64,000 nt of DNA from Verrucomicrobiaceae bacterium (GTDB taxonomy: Bacteria; Verrucomicrobiota; Verrucomicrobiia; Verrucomicrobiales; Verrucomicrobiaceae). Numbering within the stretch: position 1 is the first letter of the stretch; each line of letters begins with the position of its first letter. A program made the translations under genes and the position numbers. The notes beneath the pieces are model-generated. The model saw nothing but the letters and a program-made list of their open reading frames with translations. It had not been told where the DNA came from and made no database searches. Shown piece by piece: positions 1-9,285 of this stretch. Where the stretch lies: contig JADJPM010000001.1 of assembly GCA_016713245.1 (NCBI GenBank), positions 1,426,001-1,490,000 on the forward strand. The letters are read 5' to 3'.

Positions 1-209
1 CACACCGGATTGCACACCGTGAACTGATGGAAGTCCGTGCCCTCCCGCGCGAGGCGGTCGAGGTTCGGCGTCTTCAAATGCGGATGCCCGTGGCAGGCGA
101 GATCGCCAAAGCCCCAGTCGTCGGCGTAGATGAAGACGACGTTCGGCTGCACCGAAAATGACGAATGCAGAAGGACGAATGAGGAAAGGAAGATGGCAAG
201 CTTGCGCAT
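1..209 (-). CDS. Sulfatase (arylsulfatase family), 5' end only
   Basis: This is the N-terminal part of a secreted sulfatase running off the left edge. The protein starts MRKLAIFLSSFVLLHSSFS, a signal peptide, followed by QPNVVFIYADDWGFGDLACHGHPHL. The paired Asp (ADDWG) and the H-P-x-L-x-T-P-N-L-D-R-L-A stretch are the N-terminal metal-site and substrate-site hallmarks of formylglycine-dependent sulfatases (family knowledge). The visible part ends at FTVCNPV, just where the C-x-P-S-R formylglycine motif is expected, so catalytic competence cannot be checked. It reads in the same direction as the downstream beta-helix and sialidase genes, which suggests a role in desulfating a complex glycan. 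The signal-peptide codons are made of a sequence resembling the dispersed repeat found at 52.1 and 56.5 kb. Confidence 0.85.
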   Translation of the reverse strand, partial: MRKLAIFLSSFVLLHSSFSVQPNVVFIYADDWGFGDLACHGHPHLKTPNLDRLAREGTDFHQFTVCNPV

Positions 210-224
210 GGGAAAGAGAAGGCT

Positions 225-1382
225 CTACGGATTTCCTACCACCGGCTGAAAGTCGGCCTTCGGAGCATTCGTGGTGCGGACGCGAAGAACCTCGATGGAG
301 TTTTCATCCACGTTGGCGGAGTTGGACCACTTGATGCCGATGGCTTTGCCGGGCTGGTCGAGTCGGTGAAAGAGGCCGTCGATGACGATCTCGGTGAGCA
401 CGGATTTGGCGCTTAGCGGAGCCATGTTCGCGCCGATGGGCGGGGTGAGGAATCCGGCGGCGTAGCGGTCATTGTAGATGAAGCGATTGTTCTCCAGGCG
501 AGCCATGGCGAAGTTATCCATGCGCAGATGCTCGGCGCGGTTCGCGTCGAACTCGCAGGCTCGCACGAGGCCGCGTGACACGCTGGCACCGGGCGTGAGG
601 ATTTGCAGGCCGATGCCTTCCGCATTCACGAGCGTTCTCTCGCCGCTCCAGCCGCAGCCGGCGAAAGAGCTGCGATCAATGACGAAACCAGCGCTGCGGA
701 TCAGCGCACCGCCCGCGCCGCACATATTAAAGACGCTGCGCTCGATGGACACGCTCGGGCAGCCGATGGGATGATGATCTCGGAAGCCGTGACCGCCGAT
801 GCGACTGATGGTGCAGCCCTCGATGGCGAGGAAGATGGTGGCGGTGAAGTCCGGGTTCGCATCCTTCGTGAGATCGCCGATCACGCGAATGCCATCGCCA
901 CCGAAACCGGTGATGGAGACGTTTCGGATGGCCGGTGCGTAGCAGCCCATCAACTCGATGGCGTGTTCATCGGTGTCGCGGCCTTTGCCGATGAGGCGCA
1001 GCTTTTCCAAAGACAGATCATGCAGGAACTGCCCTGCCTTTTTCACACCCGTGACGCGAAACAACGGCCCGCCGGCACCTCGAAACTCGATACTCGTGAA
1101 CTCCGAGCCACGACCCCGCAATGTCGGCGCAGAAGCACGGGTATCGCCCGGATTGCTGATCGTGAGCGTGCGATGGACGAGGTAGCGCTGCGCTGGGAAG
1201 AACAGCACGCAGGGAGTCTCGCGAGCAAAGTCGAGCGCCGCCTGAATCGCCGCCGTGTCATCCGCCGGAAAGCCCGTCGCGCCCCAGCGCTCCACCGAAT
1301 AGACTTCGTCGCCGCGTGTCATCGGGCTTTGTGCCGGAGCCATGTGCGAAAGCAGCACGAGACAAAAAACGACGTGCTTCAT
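225..1382 (-). CDS. Secreted right-handed beta-helix protein (pectate-lyase-3-like)
   Basis: The 385-aa product begins MKHVVFCLVLLSHMAPAQS, a signal peptide. The start at 1382 was chosen because its ATG overlaps the stop of the upstream sialidase gene as ATGA, and longer in-frame extensions lack signal character. The mature N terminus reads VERWGATGFPADDTAAIQAALDFA, the typical opening of Pectate_lyase_3/glycosyl hydrolase family 28-like beta helices, followed by repeated short strands with N/G turns (for example IEGCTISRIGGHGFRDHH and IERSVFNMCGAGG). It should be periplasmic or extracellular and act on or bind a polysaccharide. It is translationally coupled to the sialidase, so a shared glycan substrate is likely. 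Exact lyase or hydrolase activity cannot be assigned from sequence alone. Confidence 0.8.
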   Translation of the reverse strand: MKHVVFCLVLLSHMAPAQSPMTRGDEVYSVERWGATGFPADDTAAIQAALDFARETPCVLFFPAQRYLVHRTLTISNPGDTRASAPTLRGRGSEFTSIEFRGAGGPLFRVTGVKKAGQFLHDLSLEKLRLIGKGRDTDEHAIELMGCYAPAIRNVSITGFGGDGIRVIGDLTKDANPDFTATIFLAIEGCTISRIGGHGFRDHHPIGCPSVSIERSVFNMCGAGGALIRSAGFVIDRSSFAGCGWSGERTLVNAEGIGLQILTPGASVSRGLVRACEFDANRAEHLRMDNFAMARLENNRFIYNDRYAAGFLTPPIGANMAPLSAKSVLTEIVIDGLFHRLDQPGKAIGIKWSNSANVDENSIEVLRVRTTNAPKADFQPVVGNP

Positions 1383-2530
1383 GGCGCGGTGATCCACTCG
1401 AGATTGAAGCGGGCGCATTGGATGTCGTTCTTCGTTTCCCAAAGGCAGAGCACCGTGCCGTCCGGCAGCACGGCGAGGTCGGAGTAGGCGCTGGGGCCGG
1501 CGTCGAGTGTTTTGCTGATAGGCCAGGTCTTGCCGTCGTCGCGGCTGAGCTTGATGCTGAGGTTTTCGCGTTTGCCACGGCCTGCGGGCGTTTCTTGGCC
1601 GTCTTTGTCGAGCTTCAGCGTGTGGGGATTCGAATAGATCAGCGTGCCGGGCTTCGCGGGATGCGCGGTGATGCTGGCCATGCAGATCGGCTCCCAGAGT
1701 TGATCGTGAAAGGTCGGTTTGCTCCAGCCTGTGGCTCCGTTCGGGCTGAGGGTGATGATCTTGCGATTCGGCTTCGACACGCTGCGCGTGACGAGCATCA
1801 CGCGGCCATCGGATAGCTCGGCGAGCATGGTTTCATTCGGATTGCCGAACTCGCTGTTGTTTGGCACGGCGAGATCGCCTGCGAGCCAGGTTTTGCCGTG
1901 ATCATCGCTGTAGATCGTGGCCGCCGCCGAGGGCGCATGATCGCCTTCCTTGCCATACGCGAGCCAGATCGGCACCACGAGGCGGCCGCTCTTGAGCTGA
2001 ATGCCGTGTCCAGGTCCTGTGGCGAGCACTTTCCAGTCGTAGTGCTTCCGAAATGGCTCAAACGTGGCCGTGATATCCACCGGTGTGCTCCAGTTGAGTC
2101 CATCATCAGTGCTGCGCATGGCATAGCAGCGGGCGTAATTGATGCAGTAGAGGAACTCGATGGCTCCCGTGTCCCGATCGACGATGGCGACAGGATTGTT
2201 CACCGTCTGCTCCTTCTCGCCGCCGTCCTTTTTCTTGTGCGGATTGCCTTCGAGGCGTGCGCCGTGATGCGCGATGTGTTTGGCCGCTTCCCATGTCTTT
2301 CCGCCATCGGTGGAGCGACGCAGATGGATCTCGATCTCGCCCCAGTCCGAGCTGCTGTTCCGCCGCGCTTCTGAGTAAGCTAATACGGTGCCCTTTGGCG
2401 TCACCACGATCCCCGGAATGCGATAGCGGGCGATGCCATTCGTGTTGGCGGGAAAGACATCGACCTTTTCGAGCAGAGGCTCGGCCGTGGCGATGGTGGC
2501 AACGAGAAGGAGGAAGAGGGAGCGGATCAT
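1379..2530 (-). CDS. Exo-alpha-sialidase (GH33-type, BNR/Asp-box propeller)
   Basis: The 383-aa product starting MIRSLFLLLVATIATA has a clear signal peptide; a further ATG seven codons upstream (2551) is possible. The catalytic-arginine motif YRIP is at about residues 36-39, and at least four Asp boxes are visible: STDGGKTW (about 73-80), STDDGLNW, YSDDHGKTW and SRDDGKTW. FRIP/YRIP plus Asp boxes define bacterial sialidases with a six-bladed propeller that release terminal sialic acids from glycans. ELSDGRVMLVTRS and YSNP fit the later Arg and Tyr positions of the family. It overlaps the downstream beta-helix gene by 4 nt and is divergent from an MFS transporter, suggesting a release-and-uptake unit. 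Confidence 0.9.
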   Translation of the reverse strand: MIRSLFLLLVATIATAEPLLEKVDVFPANTNGIARYRIPGIVVTPKGTVLAYSEARRNSSSDWGEIEIHLRRSTDGGKTWEAAKHIAHHGARLEGNPHKKKDGGEKEQTVNNPVAIVDRDTGAIEFLYCINYARCYAMRSTDDGLNWSTPVDITATFEPFRKHYDWKVLATGPGHGIQLKSGRLVVPIWLAYGKEGDHAPSAAATIYSDDHGKTWLAGDLAVPNNSEFGNPNETMLAELSDGRVMLVTRSVSKPNRKIITLSPNGATGWSKPTFHDQLWEPICMASITAHPAKPGTLIYSNPHTLKLDKDGQETPAGRGKRENLSIKLSRDDGKTWPISKTLDAGPSAYSDLAVLPDGTVLCLWETKNDIQCARFNLEWITAP

Positions 2531-2652
2531 GGTTGTAGCTTGGGTGAACACATCGACGCGATGAGCGGCAATGTTGCGGATTTCCTCGTGATCGTGGCCG
2601 TGCTGTCGAAAAGCTTGCCATTCCGGGCGGGCTGCGAAAGACTCGCGGCCGC

Positions 2653-3978
2653 ATGTCCCAACCAGCCACCACGGAAATCAAACGCCTGAGCGATCTCTCG
2701 CCTCATCAGAAACGCTCCGGCCTCGCCGCGTGGCTCGGTTGGCTCTTCGACGGGTTGGACATGCACATCTACACGCTCGTGGCCACGCCCTTCGTGGCGG
2801 CTTTGCTCATGAATGACGGCATTGCAGCCGCGCCGAAGGATGTGGATACGAAGGCCTCGATCATTCAGGCGGCGTTTCTTGTCGGCTGGGCGCTGGGTGG
2901 CGGTTTCTTTGGTCGTCTCGGGGATGTGTTGGGCCGCAGCCGCACGCTGGTGCTCACGATTTTATTCTATGCGGGCTTCACCGGTCTCTCGGCCTTCTGC
3001 ACGGAGTGGTGGCATCTCTTGATCTGCCGCTTCCTCTCGGCACTGGGCATCGGCGGCGAGTGGGCGGTGGGGGCTTCACTGCTCTCCGAGACGTGGCCGA
3101 AGAACTGGCGGCCGTGGATCGCCGCGACGCTGCAAACGGCGGTGAACATGGGCGTGCTGCTGGCCTGTGCGGCTGGCGGGACCTTTGCCTGGATCGTGAA
3201 CCAAGGCTGGATGACCGATGCGATGAGCCATCGCGTGGTCTTCCTCGTGGGCATCCTGCCGGCCCTGATCACGCTGTGGATTCGGAAGGCGGTGCCGGAG
3301 ACGGAGGAATGGACGCACGCGGCGAAGGATCGAAAACCGCCGGAGATACGAGAGCTTTTCGGCCCGAAGGTGGCCGGGACGACATGGCGCGTGCTGATCA
3401 TCTGCGCGGTGTCGTTGACGGCGCACTGGGCCTTCATGTTTTGGCAGCAGAGCCTCATCCGGGCACTGCCGGAGGTGAAATCGCTGAGCGGGCCGGATCA
3501 AATGAACGCCGTGGTGGAAGCGCTGGTGTGGATCATGAGCGGCTCGATCATTGGAAACTATGTCGCCGGAGGGATGGCGAAGCTTTGGAGCTATCGCACG
3601 GCCATCGTGGTGATGCTGTTGGCATATGCAGTAGCGATGCTGGCGGCTTTTCACAGCGCTGAGGCATGGACGCACTCGCAGATGCTGTGGTGGTATGCCG
3701 TGATCGGCCTTTGCCAGGGTGTGTTTGGCCTTTTCACGATGTGCCTGCCGCCGCTTTTCCCCACGCTGCTGCGCACGACGGGCGCGGGCTTCTGCTACAA
3801 CATCGGTCGCATCGTGGCGGCGGGTGGAACGGTGGTCTTCAAGCTCTACGCACCCGTGGGAGACTACCACACGGCCCTCTACTACGCTGGCTGGTTGTTT
3901 GTGCCCGCTGCGGCGATCGCTCTGCTTTTGCCGCAGGAGAAGGAAGAGGCAGGCCAACTCGATGAGCCGGTGGAGTGA
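2653..3978 (+). CDS. MFS transporter, candidate sialic-acid/sugar-acid permease
   Basis: The 441-aa protein has 12 predicted hydrophobic segments and the opening WLGWLFDGLDMHIYTLV, with the Asp-bearing first helix typical of sialate/sugar-acid MFS permeases. After helix 2 there is GRLGDVLGRSRTL, the MFS signature loop G-x-x-x-D-x-x-G-R-x. IGGEWAVGASLLSETWP matches helix 4-5 of the same superfamily. A soluble N-terminal tail of about 25 residues precedes helix 1. It is divergent from the sialidase gene across about 120 bp, so import of the released monosaccharide is the simplest reading; that substrate is inferred from context. No strong Shine-Dalgarno is visible before the ATG. Confidence 0.85.
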   Translation: MSQPATTEIKRLSDLSPHQKRSGLAAWLGWLFDGLDMHIYTLVATPFVAALLMNDGIAAAPKDVDTKASIIQAAFLVGWALGGGFFGRLGDVLGRSRTLVLTILFYAGFTGLSAFCTEWWHLLICRFLSALGIGGEWAVGASLLSETWPKNWRPWIAATLQTAVNMGVLLACAAGGTFAWIVNQGWMTDAMSHRVVFLVGILPALITLWIRKAVPETEEWTHAAKDRKPPEIRELFGPKVAGTTWRVLIICAVSLTAHWAFMFWQQSLIRALPEVKSLSGPDQMNAVVEALVWIMSGSIIGNYVAGGMAKLWSYRTAIVVMLLAYAVAMLAAFHSAEAWTHSQMLWWYAVIGLCQGVFGLFTMCLPPLFPTLLRTTGAGFCYNIGRIVAAGGTVVFKLYAPVGDYHTALYYAGWLFVPAAAIALLLPQEKEEAGQLDEPVE

Positions 3979-4004
3979 AGCCTTGTTTTGACCTTTCGCT
4001 CTCC

Positions 4005-4259
4005 ATGCCCGCCCCCATCACTGCTGAGGATGTCATCCGCCTGCTCACCACCGAGCACCTCCTGGAACCCGACGAACCCATCACGCCCGAGGCGGATCTT
4101 TTTGCTTTGGGGCTCGATTCGATGGCGCTGATGCAGCTCATGCTGCAAATCGAAGTGCGCTTTGGCATCGTCATCGGACCCACGGAGCTCTCACGCGATC
4201 ATTTTGCCACGGCGGAGGCGCTGGCGGCGTTTTTGAATCGGAAGCGGGCTTTGGAGTAG
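4005..4259 (+). CDS. Acyl carrier protein (phosphopantetheine-binding)
   Basis: An 84-aa acidic four-helix protein. LFALGLDSMALMQLMLQIEVRFG contains the D-S-M of the phosphopantetheine attachment site (Ser after GLD). The start at 4005 gives MPAPITAEDVIRLL; a GTG at 3975 overlapping the MFS stop would add ten residues and cannot be excluded. It is not the housekeeping AcpP type (that motif is usually D-S-L-D/E), and no ketosynthase, adenylation or acyltransferase gene is adjacent: upstream is the MFS permease and downstream a convergent oxidoreductase. The partner enzyme is therefore unknown. It could serve a specialised acyl transfer or a polyketide or lipid modification encoded elsewhere. 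Confidence 0.8.
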   Translation: MPAPITAEDVIRLLTTEHLLEPDEPITPEADLFALGLDSMALMQLMLQIEVRFGIVIGPTELSRDHFATAEALAAFLNRKRALE

Positions 4260-4292
4260 TCTGACGGGTCTGACCTGTCCGACTTGTCAGAC
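4259..4292. repeat. Tandem palindromic heptamer array, (GTCNGAC)x4
   Basis: Four copies of GTCNGAC (GTCTGAC, GTCTGAC, GTCCGAC, GTCAGAC) are spaced exactly 9 bp apart with 2-nt spacers. The first G is the last base of the acyl-carrier stop codon. The array fills the gap between two convergent genes and can fold, the first heptamer pairing with the last, so it may act as a bidirectional transcription stop, although no T-tract follows. Confidence 0.8.
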
Positions 4293-4296
4293 GAGG

Positions 4297-5466
4297 TTAA
4301 AGCAGGGTGAGTGGATTCACGCGTGTTTTGAGCGGCAGCGGCACCCGCTGGCCGTTGAGGCGATGGGACTCGAAGACGGCGCAGATCATTTCGATGGTTT
4401 GGCGGCCCTGCACGGCATCGCAGAGCGGGGCGCGGTTTTCATGGATGGCGGCGATGAGATCGAGGCCGGCGGTTTCGTGGCTGGAGAGCTTTTTGCCGAG
4501 GTTGGCGATGGGCTCAGGCTTGCCAATGCCTGCGGTGGTGATGGGCAGCCAGGGGCTGGCCTTCAGATTTGGTTGGAATGGACTGCCGGGGCGCAGGTGG
4601 GCGACGGGTTCTTGGTCGATGCGAAAGTCGATGACCCCTTTCGTGCCGATGATTTGCAGGCCGAAGCCGGCTTCTTTGACTCCCGCGTTTTGAACCGAGT
4701 CGAAGAACAAGGGGATACCTTGGGCCAGTTCGAAGCGGGCGTGGACTTCGTTGCCAGCGAGAGCGCCAATGCCTTCATCGCCCTCTTTTACCTGCGCCTT
4801 GGTGATGGGTTTTCCATCCTGATAAACACCCGCCGTGCAGGCGGTGGGCTCTCCGCCGAACAGGGTGGCGAGATTGAAGAGGTGGGAGCCGAGCACCCAA
4901 AGGTCCAACGAGCCGCCACGGGTATCTTCCTTGCCGCGACCACGCATTTCGAGCACACGGCCGATCTCTCCGGCCTCGATGAGACGGGTGATGGTGCTCA
5001 TCACGGGGTGGTAGCGGTTGCGATGGGCGATGGCGACCTTGGTGCCGGTTTTTTCGGCGGCGGCGATGACCTCATCGGCCTCGGCGGGGCTGCGAACGAA
5101 GGGTTTTTCGATGTAGATGCCCTTCGCGCCGTTTTGAATGGCAGCGAGCATCATGTCGCGATGCTGGTCGATGTGCCGTGCGCCGATGGCGACAATGTCG
5201 GGCTTCACCTCGGCGAGCATGGCGTGGTAATCGGCAAAACCTTTGCCGGTGCCGATCTTCTTCAACTCGGTCTCCAAGCCCTTCGCATCGGCATCGGCGA
5301 TGGCGACGATTTCGGTGGCGGGGATGGCCTTCCACATGGTGTCGAGGCCGTGGCCGTAGTTTCCACGGCCGGTATGGCCGATGATGGCCACGCGGAGCTT
5401 CGTTTCGGCGGCAAACGAGGTGAGCGGAGCGGCGGCGAGGGCGGTGAGAAGGGTGCGGCGATGCAT
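4297..5466 (-). CDS. Gfo/Idh/MocA-family oxidoreductase, Tat-exported
   Basis: The 389-aa product begins MHRRTLLTALAAAPLTSFA, a short twin-arginine-like signal. It is followed by the Rossmann segment LRVAIIGHTGRGNYGHGLD and then EIVAIADADAKGLE, the usual acidic turn of a nicotinamide-dinucleotide fold. GIYIEKPFVRSPAEADEVI contains the EKP motif conserved in the Gfo/Idh/MocA family, and the C-terminal half has the alpha/beta domain with GSHLFNLATLFGG, placing the family's conserved His. Such exported NAD(P)-dependent oxidoreductases are common in Planctomycetes and Verrucomicrobia; they are thought to fold with cofactor before Tat export and to act on sugars or inositols. The exact substrate is not readable. 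It converges with the acyl carrier gene. Confidence 0.88.
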   Translation of the reverse strand: MHRRTLLTALAAAPLTSFAAETKLRVAIIGHTGRGNYGHGLDTMWKAIPATEIVAIADADAKGLETELKKIGTGKGFADYHAMLAEVKPDIVAIGARHIDQHRDMMLAAIQNGAKGIYIEKPFVRSPAEADEVIAAAEKTGTKVAIAHRNRYHPVMSTITRLIEAGEIGRVLEMRGRGKEDTRGGSLDLWVLGSHLFNLATLFGGEPTACTAGVYQDGKPITKAQVKEGDEGIGALAGNEVHARFELAQGIPLFFDSVQNAGVKEAGFGLQIIGTKGVIDFRIDQEPVAHLRPGSPFQPNLKASPWLPITTAGIGKPEPIANLGKKLSSHETAGLDLIAAIHENRAPLCDAVQGRQTIEMICAVFESHRLNGQRVPLPLKTRVNPLTLL

Positions 5467-5563
5467 GCGGGCAGTGGAACGAAGAGAAAATGGTCAAACG
5501 TGCAACGCTTGCGCATTCGACAGCAGGGCGGTTGCGGTTCATCTTCCACGCCCAGCCCGCCGC

Positions 5564-7561
<1,998 letters not shown>

Positions 7562-8062
7562 TCAGGGCTTCTTCGGATTGAAGAGTTCGATCTGGCCTTT
7601 TTCGTTGAGGCGGCGCTTGCCGAGGCTCTGGATCTCATCGATGAACTCGCCCACGTCCTCGAACTGGCGGTAAACGCTCGCGTAGCGCACATAGGCCACA
7701 TGATCGAGCCGCTCCAGGCCACGCATGACCTTCGCGCCGATGACGGTGCTCGGAATTTCTTTGTAGCCCTCCTCGGCCAGCTCGCTCGCGATGTCGTCCA
7801 CGAGCTGTTCGATGTCCTCCATCTTCACGGGGCGCTTCTCACAGGCTTTGCGCACGCCACCCAGCAGCTTGTCGCGGTTAAAATTCTCGCGGGCACCGTT
7901 GCGCTTCACCACACGCAGCTCCTCACGCTCGACGATTTCATAGGTGGTGAAGCGAAAATCACACTTCATGCACTCCCGGCGGCGGCGGATGGCCTGCCCC
8001 TCCCGCGCCTCGCGTGAGTCGATCACTTTATCCTGGGAACTTCCGCATTTGGGACAGCGCAT
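7562..8062 (-). CDS. nrdR: Transcriptional repressor NrdR
   Basis: A 166-aa protein with an N-terminal zinc ribbon using Cys3, Cys6, Cys31 and Cys34 (MRCPKCGSSQDKVIDSREAREG, then RRRECMKCDFRFTTYE), followed by an ATP-cone domain (VVKRNGARENFNRDKLLGGVRKACEKRPV). This is the complete NrdR architecture at its usual length: a nucleotide-sensing repressor of ribonucleotide reductase genes. The ATG at 8062 was chosen because the zinc ribbon starts there; longer in-frame starts add unrelated sequence. No ribonucleotide reductase gene is in the window. Its stop codon abuts the stop codon of the hybrid kinase with no base between, so the two convergent transcripts must overlap or end inside each other's genes. 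Confidence 0.96.
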   Translation of the reverse strand: MRCPKCGSSQDKVIDSREAREGQAIRRRRECMKCDFRFTTYEIVEREELRVVKRNGARENFNRDKLLGGVRKACEKRPVKMEDIEQLVDDIASELAEEGYKEIPSTVIGAKVMRGLERLDHVAYVRYASVYRQFEDVGEFIDEIQSLGKRRLNEKGQIELFNPKKP

Positions 8063-8156
8063 GCCTGAGTGGGTTGGGGGAGGTGACAGTGCGCTCTCGC
8101 CCGCGTGAAGGCAAGCGGCCAGTTGACCGGCGATGCCCCGTGAACTAGCTGAAACC

Positions 8157-8693
8157 ATGTCCCGCATCATTCTCGGCATCACCGGCTCCATCGCGGCCTA
8201 CAAGGCGGCGGACCTCGCCAGCCAGCTCACCAAGGTCGGCCATCGCGTGACCTGCGTGCTGACGAAAGCCGCGCTGGAATTCGTCACGCCGCTCACCTTG
8301 AGCACGCTGAGCAAGAATCCCGTCATCACGGATCTCTTTGCCGAAAAAGAAGGCTGGCAGCCCGGTCACATCCAGCTCGCCGACGAGGCGGACCTGCTCC
8401 TCATCGCTCCGGCGAGTGCCAACGTGCTCGCCAGCCTGGCCCATGGCTTTGCCAACGATGCGCTCACCGCCATCGCCCTCGCCACGCGTGCCCCGATTTT
8501 GATCGCCCCGGCGATGAACGGTAAGATGTGGCAGCATCCCGCCACGCTGAAGAATGTCGAAACGCTTCGCGGGTATGGCGCCCAGTTTGTGGAGCCCGCC
8601 GAAGGCATGCTCGCCTGCGGCTACGAGGGTGTGGGAAGGCTCGCGGAGGTCGAGACGATCCTGCAGGCGGTGAAGCAGGTGCTCAAGGTGTGA
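8157..8693 (+). CDS. coaC: Flavoprotein, CoaC-type phosphopantothenoylcysteine decarboxylase
   Basis: The 178-aa protein starts MSRIILGITGSIAAYKAADLASQL, the FMN-binding opening of the HFCD flavoprotein family. It carries PASANVLASLAHGFANDALT and the APAMNGKMW motif (the PxMNxxMW substrate-recognition signature), then EGMLACGYEGVGRLAE, whose Cys-Gly matches the catalytic Cys loop of CoaC enzymes. These convert 4'-phosphopantothenoylcysteine to 4'-phosphopantetheine in coenzyme A synthesis. The protein ends where CoaC ends; the CoaB synthetase half, fused in most bacteria, is absent here and not in the next gene. The start at 8157 removes eight residues of an alternative upstream start. Another HFCD decarboxylase is possible but less likely given both motifs. 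Confidence 0.85.
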   Translation: MSRIILGITGSIAAYKAADLASQLTKVGHRVTCVLTKAALEFVTPLTLSTLSKNPVITDLFAEKEGWQPGHIQLADEADLLLIAPASANVLASLAHGFANDALTAIALATRAPILIAPAMNGKMWQHPATLKNVETLRGYGAQFVEPAEGMLACGYEGVGRLAEVETILQAVKQVLKV

Positions 8694-8710
8694 AGCGGCC
8701 TGTCTGGCGA

Positions 8711-8998
8711 TCATGTTTGTGTGAGGCTCTGCTCAAACAGTTGGTAAACGAGGGATCGTTCGGCGACGAAGATGCAGTCAGCTATCGGATGGCCGTGATC
8801 GATCCGATAGTGAAAGACCACACGGTATGAACCCGCACGAAGTCGATGATAGCCAGACAGCCTGCCTTCGAGCGCCTTGACGTCAGCGCGGCCTTCTGCA
8901 AGCCGGTGGAGGGCATCACGAAGGCGTTTCCTCGGCTGCGGTGCCAGTTTCCCGATGTAGGCCAGCACCTGATCGGACAACTGGACGCGGGCTTTCAT
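8711..8998 (-). CDS. RelE/ParE-family toxin
   Basis: A 95-aa basic protein with the RelE fold signature: DQVLAYIGKLAPQPRKRLRDALHRLAEG, then ALEGRLSGYHRLRAGSYRVVFHYRID (the central beta strands with the conserved R-x-G-x-Y-R-V) and a C-terminal VAERSLVYQLFE, which replaces the usual RR-x-V-Y. Toxins of this family cleave mRNA on the ribosome or poison gyrase (ParE branch). Its ATG overlaps the stop of the upstream antitoxin gene as ATGA, the classic antitoxin-first two-gene cassette. It converges on the coaC gene with a gap of only 17 nt. Confidence 0.88.
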   Translation of the reverse strand: MKARVQLSDQVLAYIGKLAPQPRKRLRDALHRLAEGRADVKALEGRLSGYHRLRAGSYRVVFHYRIDHGHPIADCIFVAERSLVYQLFEQSLTQT

Positions 8999-9237
8999 CC
9001 AAGGGCGCTGAGCGGGTGAAACGTGGTCTTGCCTGCTTCATAGTCACGGATGGCCTTCATGGCCTTTCGGTCCTGCATCACCTCAATGGTTTCGAGCATC
9101 GACTCCATGCGTTCCCGCGAGAGGAGAAAGCCGATCACCTGCTTTTTTCGGGTGAGAGGCACCGGTCTCTCCAAGCACTCCTTCATCAGCGCGGGAAGCT
9201 TTTTCCGAGCTTGAGTCAAGTTGTAGGCAGCGGGCAT
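8995..9237 (-). CDS. Antitoxin, Phd/YefM-like
   Basis: An 80-aa protein, MPAAYNLTQARKKLPALMKECLERPVPLTRKKQVIGFLLSRERMESMLETIEVM. The A-R-x-x-L-x-x-L-(x)n-P-x-x-x-T-R pattern followed by G-x-L-x-S-x-E-x-x-E is the Phd/YefM DNA-binding fold, and the C-terminal MKAIRDYEAGKTTFHPLSALG should wrap the toxin. It precedes and overlaps the RelE-type toxin, so it probably represses the pair and neutralises the toxin. No operator palindrome was obvious in the short upstream gap. Confidence 0.85.
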   Translation of the reverse strand: MPAAYNLTQARKKLPALMKECLERPVPLTRKKQVIGFLLSRERMESMLETIEVMQDRKAMKAIRDYEAGKTTFHPLSALG

Positions 9238-9285
9238 GAAGGATGTTAGTTTGTCCCAGGACGGATTTCAACGCCACACTTCACC

